Below, one piece after another: positions 1-7,782 of a DNA stretch of 64,000 bases. Numbering within the stretch: the stretch's first letter is position 1; each line of letters starts with the position of its first letter. The position numbers and the translations under genes are program-made. The DNA comes from JASHPR01 sp963739645. Lineage in GTDB: Bacteria > Actinomycetota > Actinomycetes > Streptosporangiales > Streptosporangiaceae. Where the stretch lies: the NCBI GenBank assembly GCA_963739645.1, contig CAVUBM010000062.1:3400-67399 (forward strand), written 5' to 3'. Under the pieces are notes generated by a model. It saw nothing but the letters and a program-made list of their open reading frames with translations, was not told where the DNA came from and searched no databases.

Positions 1-123
1 TTCGGCATTGAAACCCATGATTCTGAATCAGGTTTGGATAAAGCAGATCCGAAAGAATTTGGATCTTATCACGAATTAATCAAGCTCGACAAATTTAAAT
101 TTAAGAACCCTACCAAAACTTAA
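1..123 (+). CDS. C-terminal fragment of an unknown protein (archaeal segment)
   Basis: Frame 1 is open from the first base to a TAA at 121-123 and encodes 40 residues ending in KNPTKT. The gene begins outside the window. The piece is hydrophilic and lysine/aspartate-rich, with codon use as AT-rich as the LLM gene that follows. I do not recognise the family. About 240 bases of AT-rich non-coding DNA separate it from the next gene. Confidence 0.5.
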   Translation, partial: FGIETHDSESGLDKADPKEFGSYHELIKLDKFKFKNPTKT

Positions 124-333
124 GTCCTCCCAAAAATCCACTAGTGGTTATCGATATACACAGAATTGCTGGATTAATAACGTTGAGCACGCGTATATGA
201 AAATACATCTATGCTAGCTTTTCAAGTCTTCATAAGTAAAAACGAGGAGAGTTACATAAGTCTGGTCAAGAAAAAGGGTTTAAGGATGGCAATCATGTTG
301 TTCTTATTTTTGTCTTATAGATAATCACAGGCC

Positions 334-341
334 TTTTATAA
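334..341 (+). promoter_or_regulatory. Archaeal-type TATA box for a leaderless transcript
   Basis: TTTTATAA sits about 25 bases before the A of the ATG at 363. That is the distance from an archaeal TATA element to its transcription start, so the mRNA would begin at or next to the start codon. No Shine-Dalgarno sequence lies in front of the ATG. Both facts fit an archaeal, leaderless gene. Confidence 0.5.
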
Positions 342-362
342 CAAAAAGACTACTCCAAATAT

Positions 363-1313
363 ATGAAAGTTGGCATAACCTTACCAAATCTTGGAACACG
401 CACACGCGCCACACGAGATAATATTCTTCAGACTGCAATTCAAGCCGAAAAGGAGGGTTTTGATTCGGTATGGACTATCACGAGAATTCTTTGGCCACTA
501 AAACCACAATCACCATATCCAGCATCTCCTGACGGAAGGCTTCCAGTTGAATATCAGACTGCATTTGACCCACTCGATGTTTTGGCATATGTAGCTGGCA
601 ATACAAGCAAGATTTCATTAGGAACATCCATTGTAAACATGTTCTATTATACACCCATAATGCTTGCAAAAAGTTATGCTACATTAGATGTTTTATCGCA
701 AGGAAGGGTAATAGCTGGCCTAGGTCTTGGGTGGTCTAAAGATGAATATCAAGCTTCTAACATTCCATTTGTGAACAGAGGCGAAAGGGCAGATGAATTT
801 CTGCAAGTAATGAAGAAGATATGGACTGACGATATCGTAGAATTTAAAGGAAAATATTACAATATCCCGGCTTCAAAGGTTGAACCTAAACCTATTCAAA
901 AACCCGGTATTCCAGTATATCTTGGAGGGTTCACTTCTAATACATTTCCAAGAATAATAAAATATGATCTGAATGGCTGGCTTAGCGTAGCGCAGTTTGG
1001 CACAGGTTCTTTGAAAGACTTTGAAAATAGTATAAAATCATTAAAAGAACAAGCAAGTCGAGTAAATAAGAACCCAGATAATTTCCGAACAATAATGCTG
1101 ACATATCCAAAAGTCATAGCAGACCAGTCATCTAATAATGATAAGAATAGATATCCTTTAAGCGGAACTATTGACCAAATAGGAGACGATATACGAGGGA
1201 TGAAAGAGATTGGAGTAGATCATATAATATTTGATTATATGTTTGCCCCGATAGGAAGTAATGTAGACGAGATGATTGATATGTCCAAAGAGCTTTCCAA
1301 ATTCGCTAGGTAA
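363..1313 (+). CDS. LLM class (luciferase-like) flavin/F420-dependent oxidoreductase, archaeal
   Basis: The 316-residue product has the bacterial-luciferase-like TIM barrel. It opens with MKVGITLPNLG, followed by AIQAEKEGFDSVW, the ISLGTSIVNMFYYTP strand-loop, SQGRVIAGLGLGWSKDEY, the KPGIPVYLGG motif and a C-terminal EIGVDHIIFDY. These are typical of F420- or FMN-dependent enzymes of the family; cofactor and substrate cannot be read from the sequence. Length is normal. Base composition is far more AT-rich than the rest of the window, and the family is common in soil Thaumarchaeota as well as Actinobacteria. The ATG start is supported by the upstream TATA box. Confidence 0.88.
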   Translation: MKVGITLPNLGTRTRATRDNILQTAIQAEKEGFDSVWTITRILWPLKPQSPYPASPDGRLPVEYQTAFDPLDVLAYVAGNTSKISLGTSIVNMFYYTPIMLAKSYATLDVLSQGRVIAGLGLGWSKDEYQASNIPFVNRGERADEFLQVMKKIWTDDIVEFKGKYYNIPASKVEPKPIQKPGIPVYLGGFTSNTFPRIIKYDLNGWLSVAQFGTGSLKDFENSIKSLKEQASRVNKNPDNFRTIMLTYPKVIADQSSNNDKNRYPLSGTIDQIGDDIRGMKEIGVDHIIFDYMFAPIGSNVDEMIDMSKELSKFAR

Positions 1314-1328
1314 ATCGGTCTACAAATC

Positions 1329-1553
1329 CTAGTGGATTAGTAAAGCAGTGCTGTTTGGGATAGCTATTCCAGTGTTACAATAAGAATTCTTTGAAGAGCA
1401 ATCCGGAGCTAGTGGATTAGTAAAGCCTAGCAATAAGTTTTTCGATCAAAACATGTTCATATTCCAGTGTTACAATAAGAATTCTTTGAAGAGCAATCCG
1501 GAGCTAGTGGATTAGTAAAGCCTAGCAATATGTTTTCGATCAAAACATGTTCA
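1329..1553 (+). repeat. 95-bp tandem direct repeat plus a partial third copy
   Basis: Two nearly identical units run from 1365 to 1459 and from 1460 to 1553, starting TATTCCAGTGTTACAATAAG and ending CAAAACATGTTCA. They differ by one substitution and one T in a T-run. An inner part of the unit, CTAGTGGATTAGTAAAGC, also occurs at about 1330-1347, giving a partial upstream copy. The repeat lies just after the LLM stop codon and carries no gene. The rest of the 1314-1735 interval is non-coding AT-rich DNA. Confidence 0.9.
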
Positions 1554-1735
1554 GCAAAGATGAGCCACCACCTTTTCTTGTTAACTATTGGCCCTGTCCA
1601 AAAACCTAGAGATTATATTAAATGTATCTATGGAAAAAATAATGTCAGTAAGTTCAACAGGATTATTCCTCTAATCGGAGTAACTGTCATACTTATTCGT
1701 CCGTGATGGGAGGAACAGGAATAAACATAAATCTA

Positions 1736-1993
1736 TCATAATGGACTTGGCATTTCTCCTAGGATGACAGTAAAGTTGCGTGTAACTCCATCATGCATTG
1801 TTGTCAACACGACTGTGTTACCTACTGATTTGTTGTTTATATAATTATAGAAATCACTACTGTTTTTTATAGGGAATCCATTAATCGCTGTTATAATATC
1901 ATGGATTATAAATGGGTCACTAATACTTGACAGATTAGGCTCAAGACCCTCTATACCTGTTTTCGCTGCAGGGTCTATTCTTTGATGCTTCGT
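1736..1993 (-). pseudogene. PDZ-domain C-terminal remnant of an HtrA-like protein (archaeal segment)
   Basis: The minus strand reads an 85-residue frame ending at TGA (1738-1736) with a clear PDZ pattern: DPAAKTGIEGL, then HDIITAINGFPIKNSSDFYNY, then VGNTVVLTTMHDGVTRNFTV. This is how HtrA/DegP-type (S1C) proteins end. The frame is closed upstream by a TGA at 1996-1994, so neither the protease domain nor the start of the PDZ is present in frame. It is either decayed or cut by the composition break 130 bases upstream. Protease ancestry is inferred from the domain alone. Confidence 0.6.
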
Positions 1994-2104
1994 TCAATTT
2001 GGTTACAGAATTACTGCTGTGCGTTAATAATTTCGGGATAGGAGAGAGTATTATAATTTGAGAAATTTTTATATTTGGATTTCCTCTGAGTGTGACTTGT
2101 AGAA

Positions 2105-2140
2105 TGCAAATACTGGAAAACGCCAATCGGTTGTTGAACG
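2105..2140. other. Junction between AT-rich (archaeal) and GC-rich (actinobacterial) DNA
   Basis: Composition changes abruptly here. On the left is AT-rich DNA with the PDZ remnant; on the right is GC-rich DNA whose minus strand is the 5' part of an agmatinase gene. The agmatinase reading is normal through GDIACNPFN and then turns into unrelated residues. No insertion-sequence end, integrase, att-like repeat or tRNA is visible at the boundary. Confidence 0.8.
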
Positions 2141-2468
2141 GGTTGCAGGCGATATCGCCCGCGTCGGCCACCTGGTGGGTGTCGAACGGGGTCGCCTCGA
2201 GCCCGGGATGATAGGGGCGCAGCAGCCGGGACCCCTGTCGCACCGCGTTCGGCCCGAACCGGGCCCCGGGCCGGTACGACGTGCCGCTGTCGAACGGCAC
2301 GCCCGCGATCACCACATCACAGCGGGAGACCTCGTCGCGGCGGGGCAGCAGGCCGAACGTCGGCGGCCCGGAGAAGCGCGGCGACCGCGTGGTGTCCATC
2401 TGGCCGCGGACGTCGCCGGGAGCAGCGTCCCCCGGTCCGCCCGCCGGTACCGGCTGGCCTTCGCTCAC
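2131..2468 (-). CDS. Agmatinase/guanidinobutyrase family ureohydrolase, truncated at the junction
   Basis: The first ~113 residues of an arginase/agmatinase family enzyme are present: RSPRFSGPPTFGLLPR, CDVVIAGVPFDSGTSYRPG, ARFGPNAVRQGSRLLRPY and QVADAGDIACNPFN. Family members have about 320 residues and bind two Mn ions through later GGDH and DxHxD motifs, which are absent. The start is the GTG at 2468, chosen because a perfect AGGAGG lies five bases upstream (complement of 2473-2478). The GTG overlaps the stop of the small membrane-protein gene as GTGA, so the two are translationally coupled. The gene is cut where composition changes. Confidence 0.85.
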
Positions 2469-2596
2469 GTATCCTCCTGGACGAACTCGGGGCCGATGGT
2501 GCCCGCGCGGCTGATCGCGTCGGGGCGCCGGATGCAGACGGCGGCCGTGGCGATCACAGAGATCGCCACGATAGCGAGTATCCACGCCCAGAACAC
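2465..2596 (-). CDS. Small single-pass membrane protein (43 aa) coupled to agmatinase
   Basis: A GTG-initiated frame encodes one hydrophobic helix (VFWAWILAIVAISVIATAAV) followed by a hydrophilic tail ending GPEFVQEDT. Its TGA overlaps the GTG of the agmatinase gene, and it follows the oxidoreductase stop by about 50 bases. The coupling suggests one operon. No good Shine-Dalgarno precedes the GTG, and the frame stays open back to the TGA of the upstream gene, so the start is uncertain. It resembles small subunits that accompany some transporters, but no transporter is visible here, so the role is unknown. Confidence 0.5.
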   Translation of the reverse strand: MFWAWILAIVAISVIATAAVCIRRPDAISRAGTIGPEFVQEDT

Positions 2597-2647
2597 GTCG
2601 GCCGGCGGCGGCTGGCTGGGTCGCGTAGTGCCCAGCCGGGCGGGTGG

Positions 2648-3589
2648 TCAGACTTCCAGGCCGGCGGCGAGGTCCTCGTCGACGACCAGGACGAGCTTGC
2701 CGCGGGTGTGACCGCGCTCGACGACCTCGTGGGCCTCGGGGGCGTTGTGCCAGAAGTACCGGGCCTGCAGGGTGACCGACAGCGACCCGTCGTTGAACCA
2801 CGGGGCCATCCGGATCAGCCGGGTTCCGCTCGGCGCCCCGTCGTACTGCTGCCAGCGGACGCGCTGGCCGTCGGGCGCCTCGGCGTGCACCGGGGTGGCG
2901 ATGAGCGCGCCGTCCCTGGCCGCCCGCGCTGCGCCCTCCAGGCTGGGCGCGACACAGGCCAGCACGCGCTCGGCGCCGCCGTCCGTCACGTCCCGGACCC
3001 GCTCGGGCCAGTCGGGCTTGGTGTGGTCGATGACCGTGGCCGCGCCGAGGTGGTGCAGGAACTCGTGGTGCTGCGGGCTGGAGGTGGCCACCACGGAGGC
3101 GCCCAGGATCCGGGCGATCTGCACGGCGAAGTGGCCGACGCCACCCGCCCCGGCCGTGATCAGGACGCGGTCCCCGGCGCCGATGCCGAGCACATCAGTC
3201 AGGCCCTGCTCCGCGGTCAGCGCGTCGATGGGCGCCGCCGCGGCGTCGATGGCGGACAGGCTGCCCGGGATCGGCGCCAGCTGCTCCACCGGGCACGTCA
3301 CGTACTGGGCGTAGCAGCCGGTGAGCCCCGGGTACCCGTACACGGGGGTTCCGTCGTCCAGGGCGGCGTCGGCTCCGCTGTCGCCCACGACCACCCCGGC
3401 GAACTCACCGCCCGGCACGTAAGGCAGGGAGCCGGACCATCCGCCGCTGCGCAGCCAGGCATCCCAGGGCCCGACCCCGGCGGCGAGCACCCGGACGAGC
3501 ACCTCGCCGGACCGCGGCTGCGGCACAGCGATGTCGCTGAGCTCCAGCACCTCGGGGCCGCCGAACTGGCTCACCAGAATCGCCTGCAT
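2648..3589 (-). CDS. Zinc-independent quinone oxidoreductase-like (MDR superfamily) NADP-dependent oxidoreductase
   Basis: The 313-residue product follows the medium-chain reductase pattern of NADPH:quinone oxidoreductases. It has an N-terminal GroES-like half (GGPEVLELSDIAVPQPRSGE, GPWDAWLRSGGW, VPGGEFAGVV) and a Rossmann half with AGAGGVGHFAVQIAR and GASVVATSSPQHHEFLHHLGA. The catalytic-zinc cysteine/histidine set of alcohol dehydrogenases is missing. The ATG at 3589 was preferred over a longer frame because GGAG lies just upstream. It is first in a probable minus-strand unit with the small membrane protein and agmatinase. Substrate unknown. Confidence 0.85.
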   Translation of the reverse strand: MQAILVSQFGGPEVLELSDIAVPQPRSGEVLVRVLAAGVGPWDAWLRSGGWSGSLPYVPGGEFAGVVVGDSGADAALDDGTPVYGYPGLTGCYAQYVTCPVEQLAPIPGSLSAIDAAAAPIDALTAEQGLTDVLGIGAGDRVLITAGAGGVGHFAVQIARILGASVVATSSPQHHEFLHHLGAATVIDHTKPDWPERVRDVTDGGAERVLACVAPSLEGAARAARDGALIATPVHAEAPDGQRVRWQQYDGAPSGTRLIRMAPWFNDGSLSVTLQARYFWHNAPEAHEVVERGHTRGKLVLVVDEDLAAGLEV

Positions 3590-3737
3590 TGCCGCTCCGT
3601 CCTCCGCATCCGGCCGCGAGCGTATCTCGCTCGGCATTTCACCCTACGGGAGCCGGGATGACGCGCGCGCTGGCCGGCCGGGGTCCGCTTCAGTCCGGCA
3701 CGCGAGCCGCAACGGATCAGGTTCCCGTCCGGGTCGG

Positions 3738-4601
3738 TCAGGTGAAGACCTCGGGCGGCATGGCGGGTGACGGCTCGGCGTGGGCGTCGGTGATCGGCCG
3801 GGCCCCGTCGGTGAACTGGCCGAGCGCATCCCCGTCGATCAGCTGCGCCGGGAACGGGTCGGCCGCGGCCCGCCGGGTCAACTCCGCGACCGGGAGCTCA
3901 CGGTGGGCCGCGGCGACCACCAGGTTGCCGAAGGTGGCGCCGCCGAGCACCGCCGCTTCGGCGATGACGCAGACGTGACTGAACACCGAGCGCACGGCGG
4001 CCACCCGGCCGCGGGCGTGCGCCAGCGGCGGGCCGTCGCCGATGTTCGCGGCGTAGATGCCCGACGGCGCCAGCGCCCGGGCCGCGAGCGCGGTGAACTC
4101 CGCTGACGTCAGGTGAGCCGGCGTCGCTGCCCCGGCGAAGACGTCGGCCACGAGCACGTCGAATGACGCGGCCGGGACCTGCTCCAGGGCCGCCCGGGCA
4201 TCCGCCACGCGGACGCCGATCCGGCCGGCGGCGGCCTGGCTGAGCGGCAGCCGCTGCCGGACGAGCCCGACGACCTGCGCGCTGGACTCGACCACCAGCT
4301 GGCGTGAGCCGGGGCGGGTCGCGGCCACGTATCGGGCCAGGGTCAGCGCGCCGCCGCCGAGGTGCAGCACGCGCAGCGGCGTCCGGTCCGGCGCGGCCAG
4401 GTCGATCAGGTGCCCGAGCCGGCGCATGTACTCGAGCTCCAGGTACTGCGGGTCGTCAAGATCGACATGGGACTGCAGGACGCCGTCGATCAGCAGCATC
4501 CAGCCCCGGGGCCGGTCGAGGTCCCGGAGCAGCTCGGGCCGGCCATCCGCAGGAGGCTGGCCATCGCCACGCTCGTTCCCGCCGCGCTGAGGAGCTGGCA
4601 T
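3738..4601 (-). CDS. Spermidine-synthase-like class I SAM-binding protein
   Basis: The product (about 287 residues) has the fold of spermidine synthases: a short N-terminal strand segment (WMLLIDGVLQSHVDLDDPQYLELEYM) resembling the QS(Y/H) substrate region, then VLHLGGGALTLARYVAATRP, the nucleotide-binding loop, and FDVLVADVFAGAATPAHLTS. Actinobacterial members often act as generic methyltransferases or have lost polyamine synthesis, and no polyamine gene other than the broken agmatinase is near. Start ATG 4601; a GTG at 4616 is also possible. No strong ribosome-binding site is visible. Confidence 0.75.
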   Translation of the reverse strand: MPAPQRGGNERGDGQPPADGRPELLRDLDRPRGWMLLIDGVLQSHVDLDDPQYLELEYMRRLGHLIDLAAPDRTPLRVLHLGGGALTLARYVAATRPGSRQLVVESSAQVVGLVRQRLPLSQAAAGRIGVRVADARAALEQVPAASFDVLVADVFAGAATPAHLTSAEFTALAARALAPSGIYAANIGDGPPLAHARGRVAAVRSVFSHVCVIAEAAVLGGATFGNLVVAAAHRELPVAELTRRAAADPFPAQLIDGDALGQFTDGARPITDAHAEPSPAMPPEVFT

Positions 4602-4754
4602 GGCGACATTGTGCACCGCGCCCAGGGTGTTCGCCTCCGATCCGCCGCGCGCCGGGGACCTGGTGGCATCCCGGGCACACGTGGTGGTAAGCGCACCGGA
4701 ACTGGCATGTCACCGCCCTGGGGCGCGGCCCCGCGCGCGCGTAGCTTCGGCAGC

Positions 4755-5552
4755 ATGCGAACCGCACGAATCATCTACCGCTACCTGACGGCGATCTTCC
4801 TCGCCGACGTGCTGCTGCAGTTCTTCCTCGCCGGGGCCGGCGTGTTCAGCGCGGGCCCGGGGACGGCGGCGCGGGACTCGGCCGCCCTCGACCCGCACCG
4901 CACCAACGGCAGCATCGTCATGCTGCTCGGCCTGCTGCTGCTGATTGCCGCGCTGGCGGCCCGCAACGGCCGCTGGAAGCTGGCCTTGCCCCTGTTCCTG
5001 CTGACCCTGCTGCAGCCGGTGCTCGCCATCGCCGGCGCCGCGGGTGGCCTGCATGTCCTCGGCGCCGTGGCCATCCTCGGCCTCGGCAGCATGCTGACCG
5101 TCCAGGCCTGGCGCAGCGGCCGCGTCTCTGAGTCCGCGACCCCAGAGGCGACCCAGCCGGTGGCCTCGCGCCCGGGGCCGGCTGAGCGTCCCGGGCGGCG
5201 GGCTGAGCGTCCCGGGGCCGGCGGGCTGAGCGTCCCGGGCCGGCGGGCTGACCGTCCCGCGGCCGGCGGTCAGCCGCCGGCCGCCGGGGCCAGCGAGAAG
5301 TCCATGTCGACGACGAAGCTGACGTCATCGGGATCGCCGGGCCCGGCCGGGCGGAACGGCTTGACCAGGGAATCCTTGACGCCGAAAACCGCGTCGCTGT
5401 CGAGGTACGGGTTGTCCGCGTCGAAGATGTGCGTGGTCACCGACCGGTGCCCGGGCGCGGAGACGATCACGTGGATGTGCGCCGCCCGCCAGCGGCTGCG
5501 CTGGGTGGCGCGCAGCAGGTCGCCGACGGGGCCGTCGGTCGGGATCGGGTAG
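4755..5552 (+). CDS. DUF6220-like four-helix membrane protein with low-complexity tail
   Basis: Residues 1-120 form an integral membrane protein: helix 1 TAIFLADVLLQFFLAGAGVF, a loop with LDPHRTNGS, then hydrophobic stretches near 55-70, 78-95 and 97-112. The histidine-bearing loop between helices 1 and 2 is a family feature. After residue ~125 the frame becomes an Arg/Pro/Gly-rich tail made by three near copies of GGGCTGAGCGTCCCGGG. It then runs on antisense to the end of the dioxygenase gene for 283 bases. The true stop may be lost through a frame error, so only the first half is trustworthy. Function unknown. Confidence 0.6.
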   Translation: MRTARIIYRYLTAIFLADVLLQFFLAGAGVFSAGPGTAARDSAALDPHRTNGSIVMLLGLLLLIAALAARNGRWKLALPLFLLTLLQPVLAIAGAAGGLHVLGAVAILGLGSMLTVQAWRSGRVSESATPEATQPVASRPGPAERPGRRAERPGAGGLSVPGRRADRPAAGGQPPAAGASEKSMSTTKLTSSGSPGPAGRNGLTRESLTPKTASLSRYGLSASKMCVVTDRCPGAETITWMCAARQRLRWVARSRSPTGPSVGIG

Positions 5553-6115
5553 CTGGACGGCCGCGCGGTGCGGAACTCGAACCGGCCGTCCGGGCCGGTG
5601 ACGAACACGCCGCGCAGGTTGAACGGCGGCTGGCTGGGGTCCTGGGTGTCATAGAAGCCCTGGTCGTCGCTCTGCCAGACGTCCAGGGTGGCCTGGTCCA
5701 CCGGCTGCCCGGCCACATCGGTCACCGTGCCGCGGACCAGGGTCGGGCTGCCGTCCTCGGGCCGGCCGATGTGCTCGCCCATCGCGCGCGCGGGCGCGCC
5801 TTCCACGTAGAACGGGCCGAGCACGGTGGACTCCGTGGCGCCGTCCGCGGCGTTGACGATGTCGACCAGGGACGACAGCCCCAGGACATCGGACAGCAGC
5901 ACGAATTCCTGCCGCCGCTCGTCACACTTCTGCCCGGTCGCGGTGAGGAACTGCAGGCCAGCCAGCCATTCCTCGGGCGTCAGCCGGGTCTGTACCGCGA
6001 ACTGATGCAGGTGCTCGATCAGGGCGGTGATCAGCTCGCGCAGCCGTGGGTCAGGCGTGCCGCCGAAGGCCTCGAGGACCCGGTCGGTGAGCTGGGCCGG
6101 GGTTATCGCGTTCAT
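5270..6115 (-). CDS. Intradiol ring-cleavage dioxygenase (hydroxyquinol/catechol 1,2-dioxygenase type)
   Basis: The 281-residue enzyme has the N-terminal helical dimerisation domain (DRVLEAFGGTPDPRLRELI) and the Fe(III) beta-sandwich of intradiol dioxygenases, which open aromatic diols between the hydroxyls to muconates. The iron ligands are visible: Tyr155 (GFYDTQDP), Tyr189 (SSYPIPTDG) and His213/His215 (AAHIHVIV). STVLGPFYVEGAP is the usual entry motif. Overall similarity is closest to hydroxyquinol 1,2-dioxygenases, but substrate is inferred. GGAGAGG lies five bases before the ATG. No other ring-cleavage pathway gene is adjacent, so it may serve a peripheral route. Confidence 0.9.
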   Translation of the reverse strand: MNAITPAQLTDRVLEAFGGTPDPRLRELITALIEHLHQFAVQTRLTPEEWLAGLQFLTATGQKCDERRQEFVLLSDVLGLSSLVDIVNAADGATESTVLGPFYVEGAPARAMGEHIGRPEDGSPTLVRGTVTDVAGQPVDQATLDVWQSDDQGFYDTQDPSQPPFNLRGVFVTGPDGRFEFRTARPSSYPIPTDGPVGDLLRATQRSRWRAAHIHVIVSAPGHRSVTTHIFDADNPYLDSDAVFGVKDSLVKPFRPAGPGDPDDVSFVVDMDFSLAPAAGG

Positions 6116-6497
6116 GGTTGCCTCTCCAGGCTGGTGAAGCCGTCAGCCTGCTCTGCGCTGCGCGTCATCGGCGATCCGTCGGCTGCCACGGCCTGGCCCG
6201 CGCCAGGGGCCGTGCGGGCAGCCGTTCATCATTATTGTCCGCGCTTGCGGTGGATCAAGGCGCTCAAGCGTGGGCGCAGCCGGCCCGGTGACGGAGGGGC
6301 GGCGCGTGCTAGGCCGGTCTCCCCCTCGTGGGGTAGGCAAGTTACCCCTCACCCCCAATGGAACGGGCAGCAATCTCCCCTAGCGTTGCTGATACCTCCT
6401 AAAAGAGGGCTAGGCCGGAGCGCCGGCGTTCCCCTGGAGGTCTGACAGCTTAAGACGAAATCCGTATTAGCTGAGAGCAATCCCGGGGGGGAGTCAC
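6116..6497 (+). other. Leader/promoter region of the GT2-sortase operon
   Basis: This 382-base gap separates the divergent dioxygenase and glycosyltransferase genes. It contains a small perfect hairpin, GGGGTA (6330-6335) and TACCCC (6343-6348) with a 7-base loop, and a CCTC/GAGG pair around 6390-6410. The TTG start at 6498 is preceded by a purine-rich GGGGGGAG. I recognise no riboswitch and no clear -35/-10 pair. Confidence 0.4.
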
Positions 6498-7562
6498 TTG
6501 AACAGCACGCGGATTGTCGCGATCGTCCCGGCACATAACGAGCAAGACAGCATCGTGGCCGCAATCGAGGCGCTTTTGGCCCAGACGCGATCTCTGGACG
6601 AGATCGTTATTGCGTGCGACAACTGCACGGATGACACCGTAAAGATCTCCGAGCGTTTCCCGGTGACCGTGATCGAGACCAGCGGCAATAAGTACCGCAA
6701 GTCAGGTGCGCTGAACCTGGCCTGGCAGACTCGCGCGCAGTCGGCCGACATTATCGTCTGTTCAGATGGCGATACCGTCCTGCCGCCGCACGCGGTGGCC
6801 GACTGGGAGCAGGAGTTCGCCGCCAACCCGCGGCTAGGCGGATCATCATCCCAGCCGGTGATGACCGGTCACGGCCTTCTTCCCCGCATCCAGCGCGCCG
6901 AGTTCGCGAGGAGCTACACCACAGGCCTCCGCCGCGGATCGACATCCGTCATCTCAGGCACGGGCTGCGCATTCCGGACCGACGCGCTGGCCGACCTGTG
7001 CCCGCTGCGGCCCGAGGGTACTGGCCCGTGGTCTTACGAAAGCTCGGTCGAGGACTTCGAACTCACCTACCGGCTGCGCCAGATGCGCTGGGTTTGCGTG
7101 GTGTCGCCCACCGTCTACTGCCATACCGGCAGCATGAAATCGCTGAAGGCGCTCTGGCACCAGCGCATCAAGTGGCAGGCAGGCACCCTCCACGACCTCA
7201 TCAGCTTCGGCCTCAACCGGCTCACCTGGCGCGAGTGGCTGCAACAGGCCCTGGGCCTGATGTGCATCGTGTTCTGGTTTCTCTGGATAACGTCCAATAT
7301 CGCGACGGTAGCCAGCACCGGATCCGTGAAGTTGAACTGGGTCTGGCTGCTGTTCCCACTCGCGTTCGCCGGGGTGGAAGTCATGCACACCATGAAGATA
7401 CGCGGGCGGGACTGGAAGGACCTCGTCATTGCAGGCTCTCTGCTATCCAGTTGCATCTATACGTGGCTCTGTATGGGCTGGGTATCTGCTAGCTGGTGGA
7501 AAGTCATCAGCGGAAGCAAGGATGATCTGTGGGCCGCCCAGTATTCTGCAGAGGGGGCGTGA
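6498..7562 (+). CDS. Processive family-2 glycosyltransferase (membrane polysaccharide synthase)
   Basis: The 354-residue protein has a GT-A catalytic domain with PAHNEQDSI at 11-19, the SDGDT metal-binding motif at 89-93 (DGD), the acceptor/base motif SSVEDFELTYRL (ED at 185-186) and QRIKW at 222-226, a variant of the QxxRW motif of cellulose, hyaluronan and poly-GlcNAc synthases. Three hydrophobic segments follow (about 250-272, 281-299, 312-331). It should build a polysaccharide from UDP-sugars and pass it through the membrane. The start is TTG, set by a strong purine tract. It is the first gene of an operon with a sortase substrate, sortase and deacetylase. Confidence 0.88.
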   Translation: MNSTRIVAIVPAHNEQDSIVAAIEALLAQTRSLDEIVIACDNCTDDTVKISERFPVTVIETSGNKYRKSGALNLAWQTRAQSADIIVCSDGDTVLPPHAVADWEQEFAANPRLGGSSSQPVMTGHGLLPRIQRAEFARSYTTGLRRGSTSVISGTGCAFRTDALADLCPLRPEGTGPWSYESSVEDFELTYRLRQMRWVCVVSPTVYCHTGSMKSLKALWHQRIKWQAGTLHDLISFGLNRLTWREWLQQALGLMCIVFWFLWITSNIATVASTGSVKLNWVWLLFPLAFAGVEVMHTMKIRGRDWKDLVIAGSLLSSCIYTWLCMGWVSASWWKVISGSKDDLWAAQYSAEGA

Positions 7563-7628
7563 GCATTAGAACAAACCGGCCTTTAATTGGACCGAACCCA
7601 GGCTGACAGTTACGACGAAAGGAATCAA

Positions 7629-7778
7629 ATGCACTACGGAAAAGTTGGTGCGGCCTCGCTCCCGGTGACCGGGATCGCGATGACGCACTCCATCCTTCTC
7701 GCGCTCACGCTGATCACGATCGGCATGGTGCTGTGGCAGGTCATGCCCAGACTGCGGCGCCGCCGGGCGCAAAGGTAA
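7629..7778 (+). CDS. 49-residue protein consisting almost only of an LPVTG sorting signal
   Basis: Ten residues (MHYGKVGAAS) are followed by LPVTG at 11-15, a hydrophobic helix (about 17-39) and the basic tail RLRRRRAQR. This is a complete sortase sorting signal with no mature domain and no separate signal peptide. AAAGGAA precedes the ATG. The sortase gene begins four bases after its stop. By established sortase chemistry the Thr14-Gly15 bond would be cut and the 14-residue peptide joined to a nucleophile. What such a short peptide does is unknown; it might be a tag, an acceptor or a carrier for the polysaccharide made by the upstream synthase. Confidence 0.8.
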   Translation: MHYGKVGAASLPVTGIAMTHSILLALTLITIGMVLWQVMPRLRRRRAQR

Positions 7779-7782
7779 GCCA

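Noticed and set aside
1365..1553. CRISPR array
   Set aside because: The 95-bp units are directly adjacent with no unique spacers and no cas gene is near.
2131..2468. Genuine gene fusion of agmatinase with an archaeal tail
   Set aside because: The tail has no domain, differs sharply in composition and coincides with the segment boundary.
6330..6348. Riboswitch in the GT2 leader
   Set aside because: Only a short hairpin is visible; no known riboswitch core could be matched.
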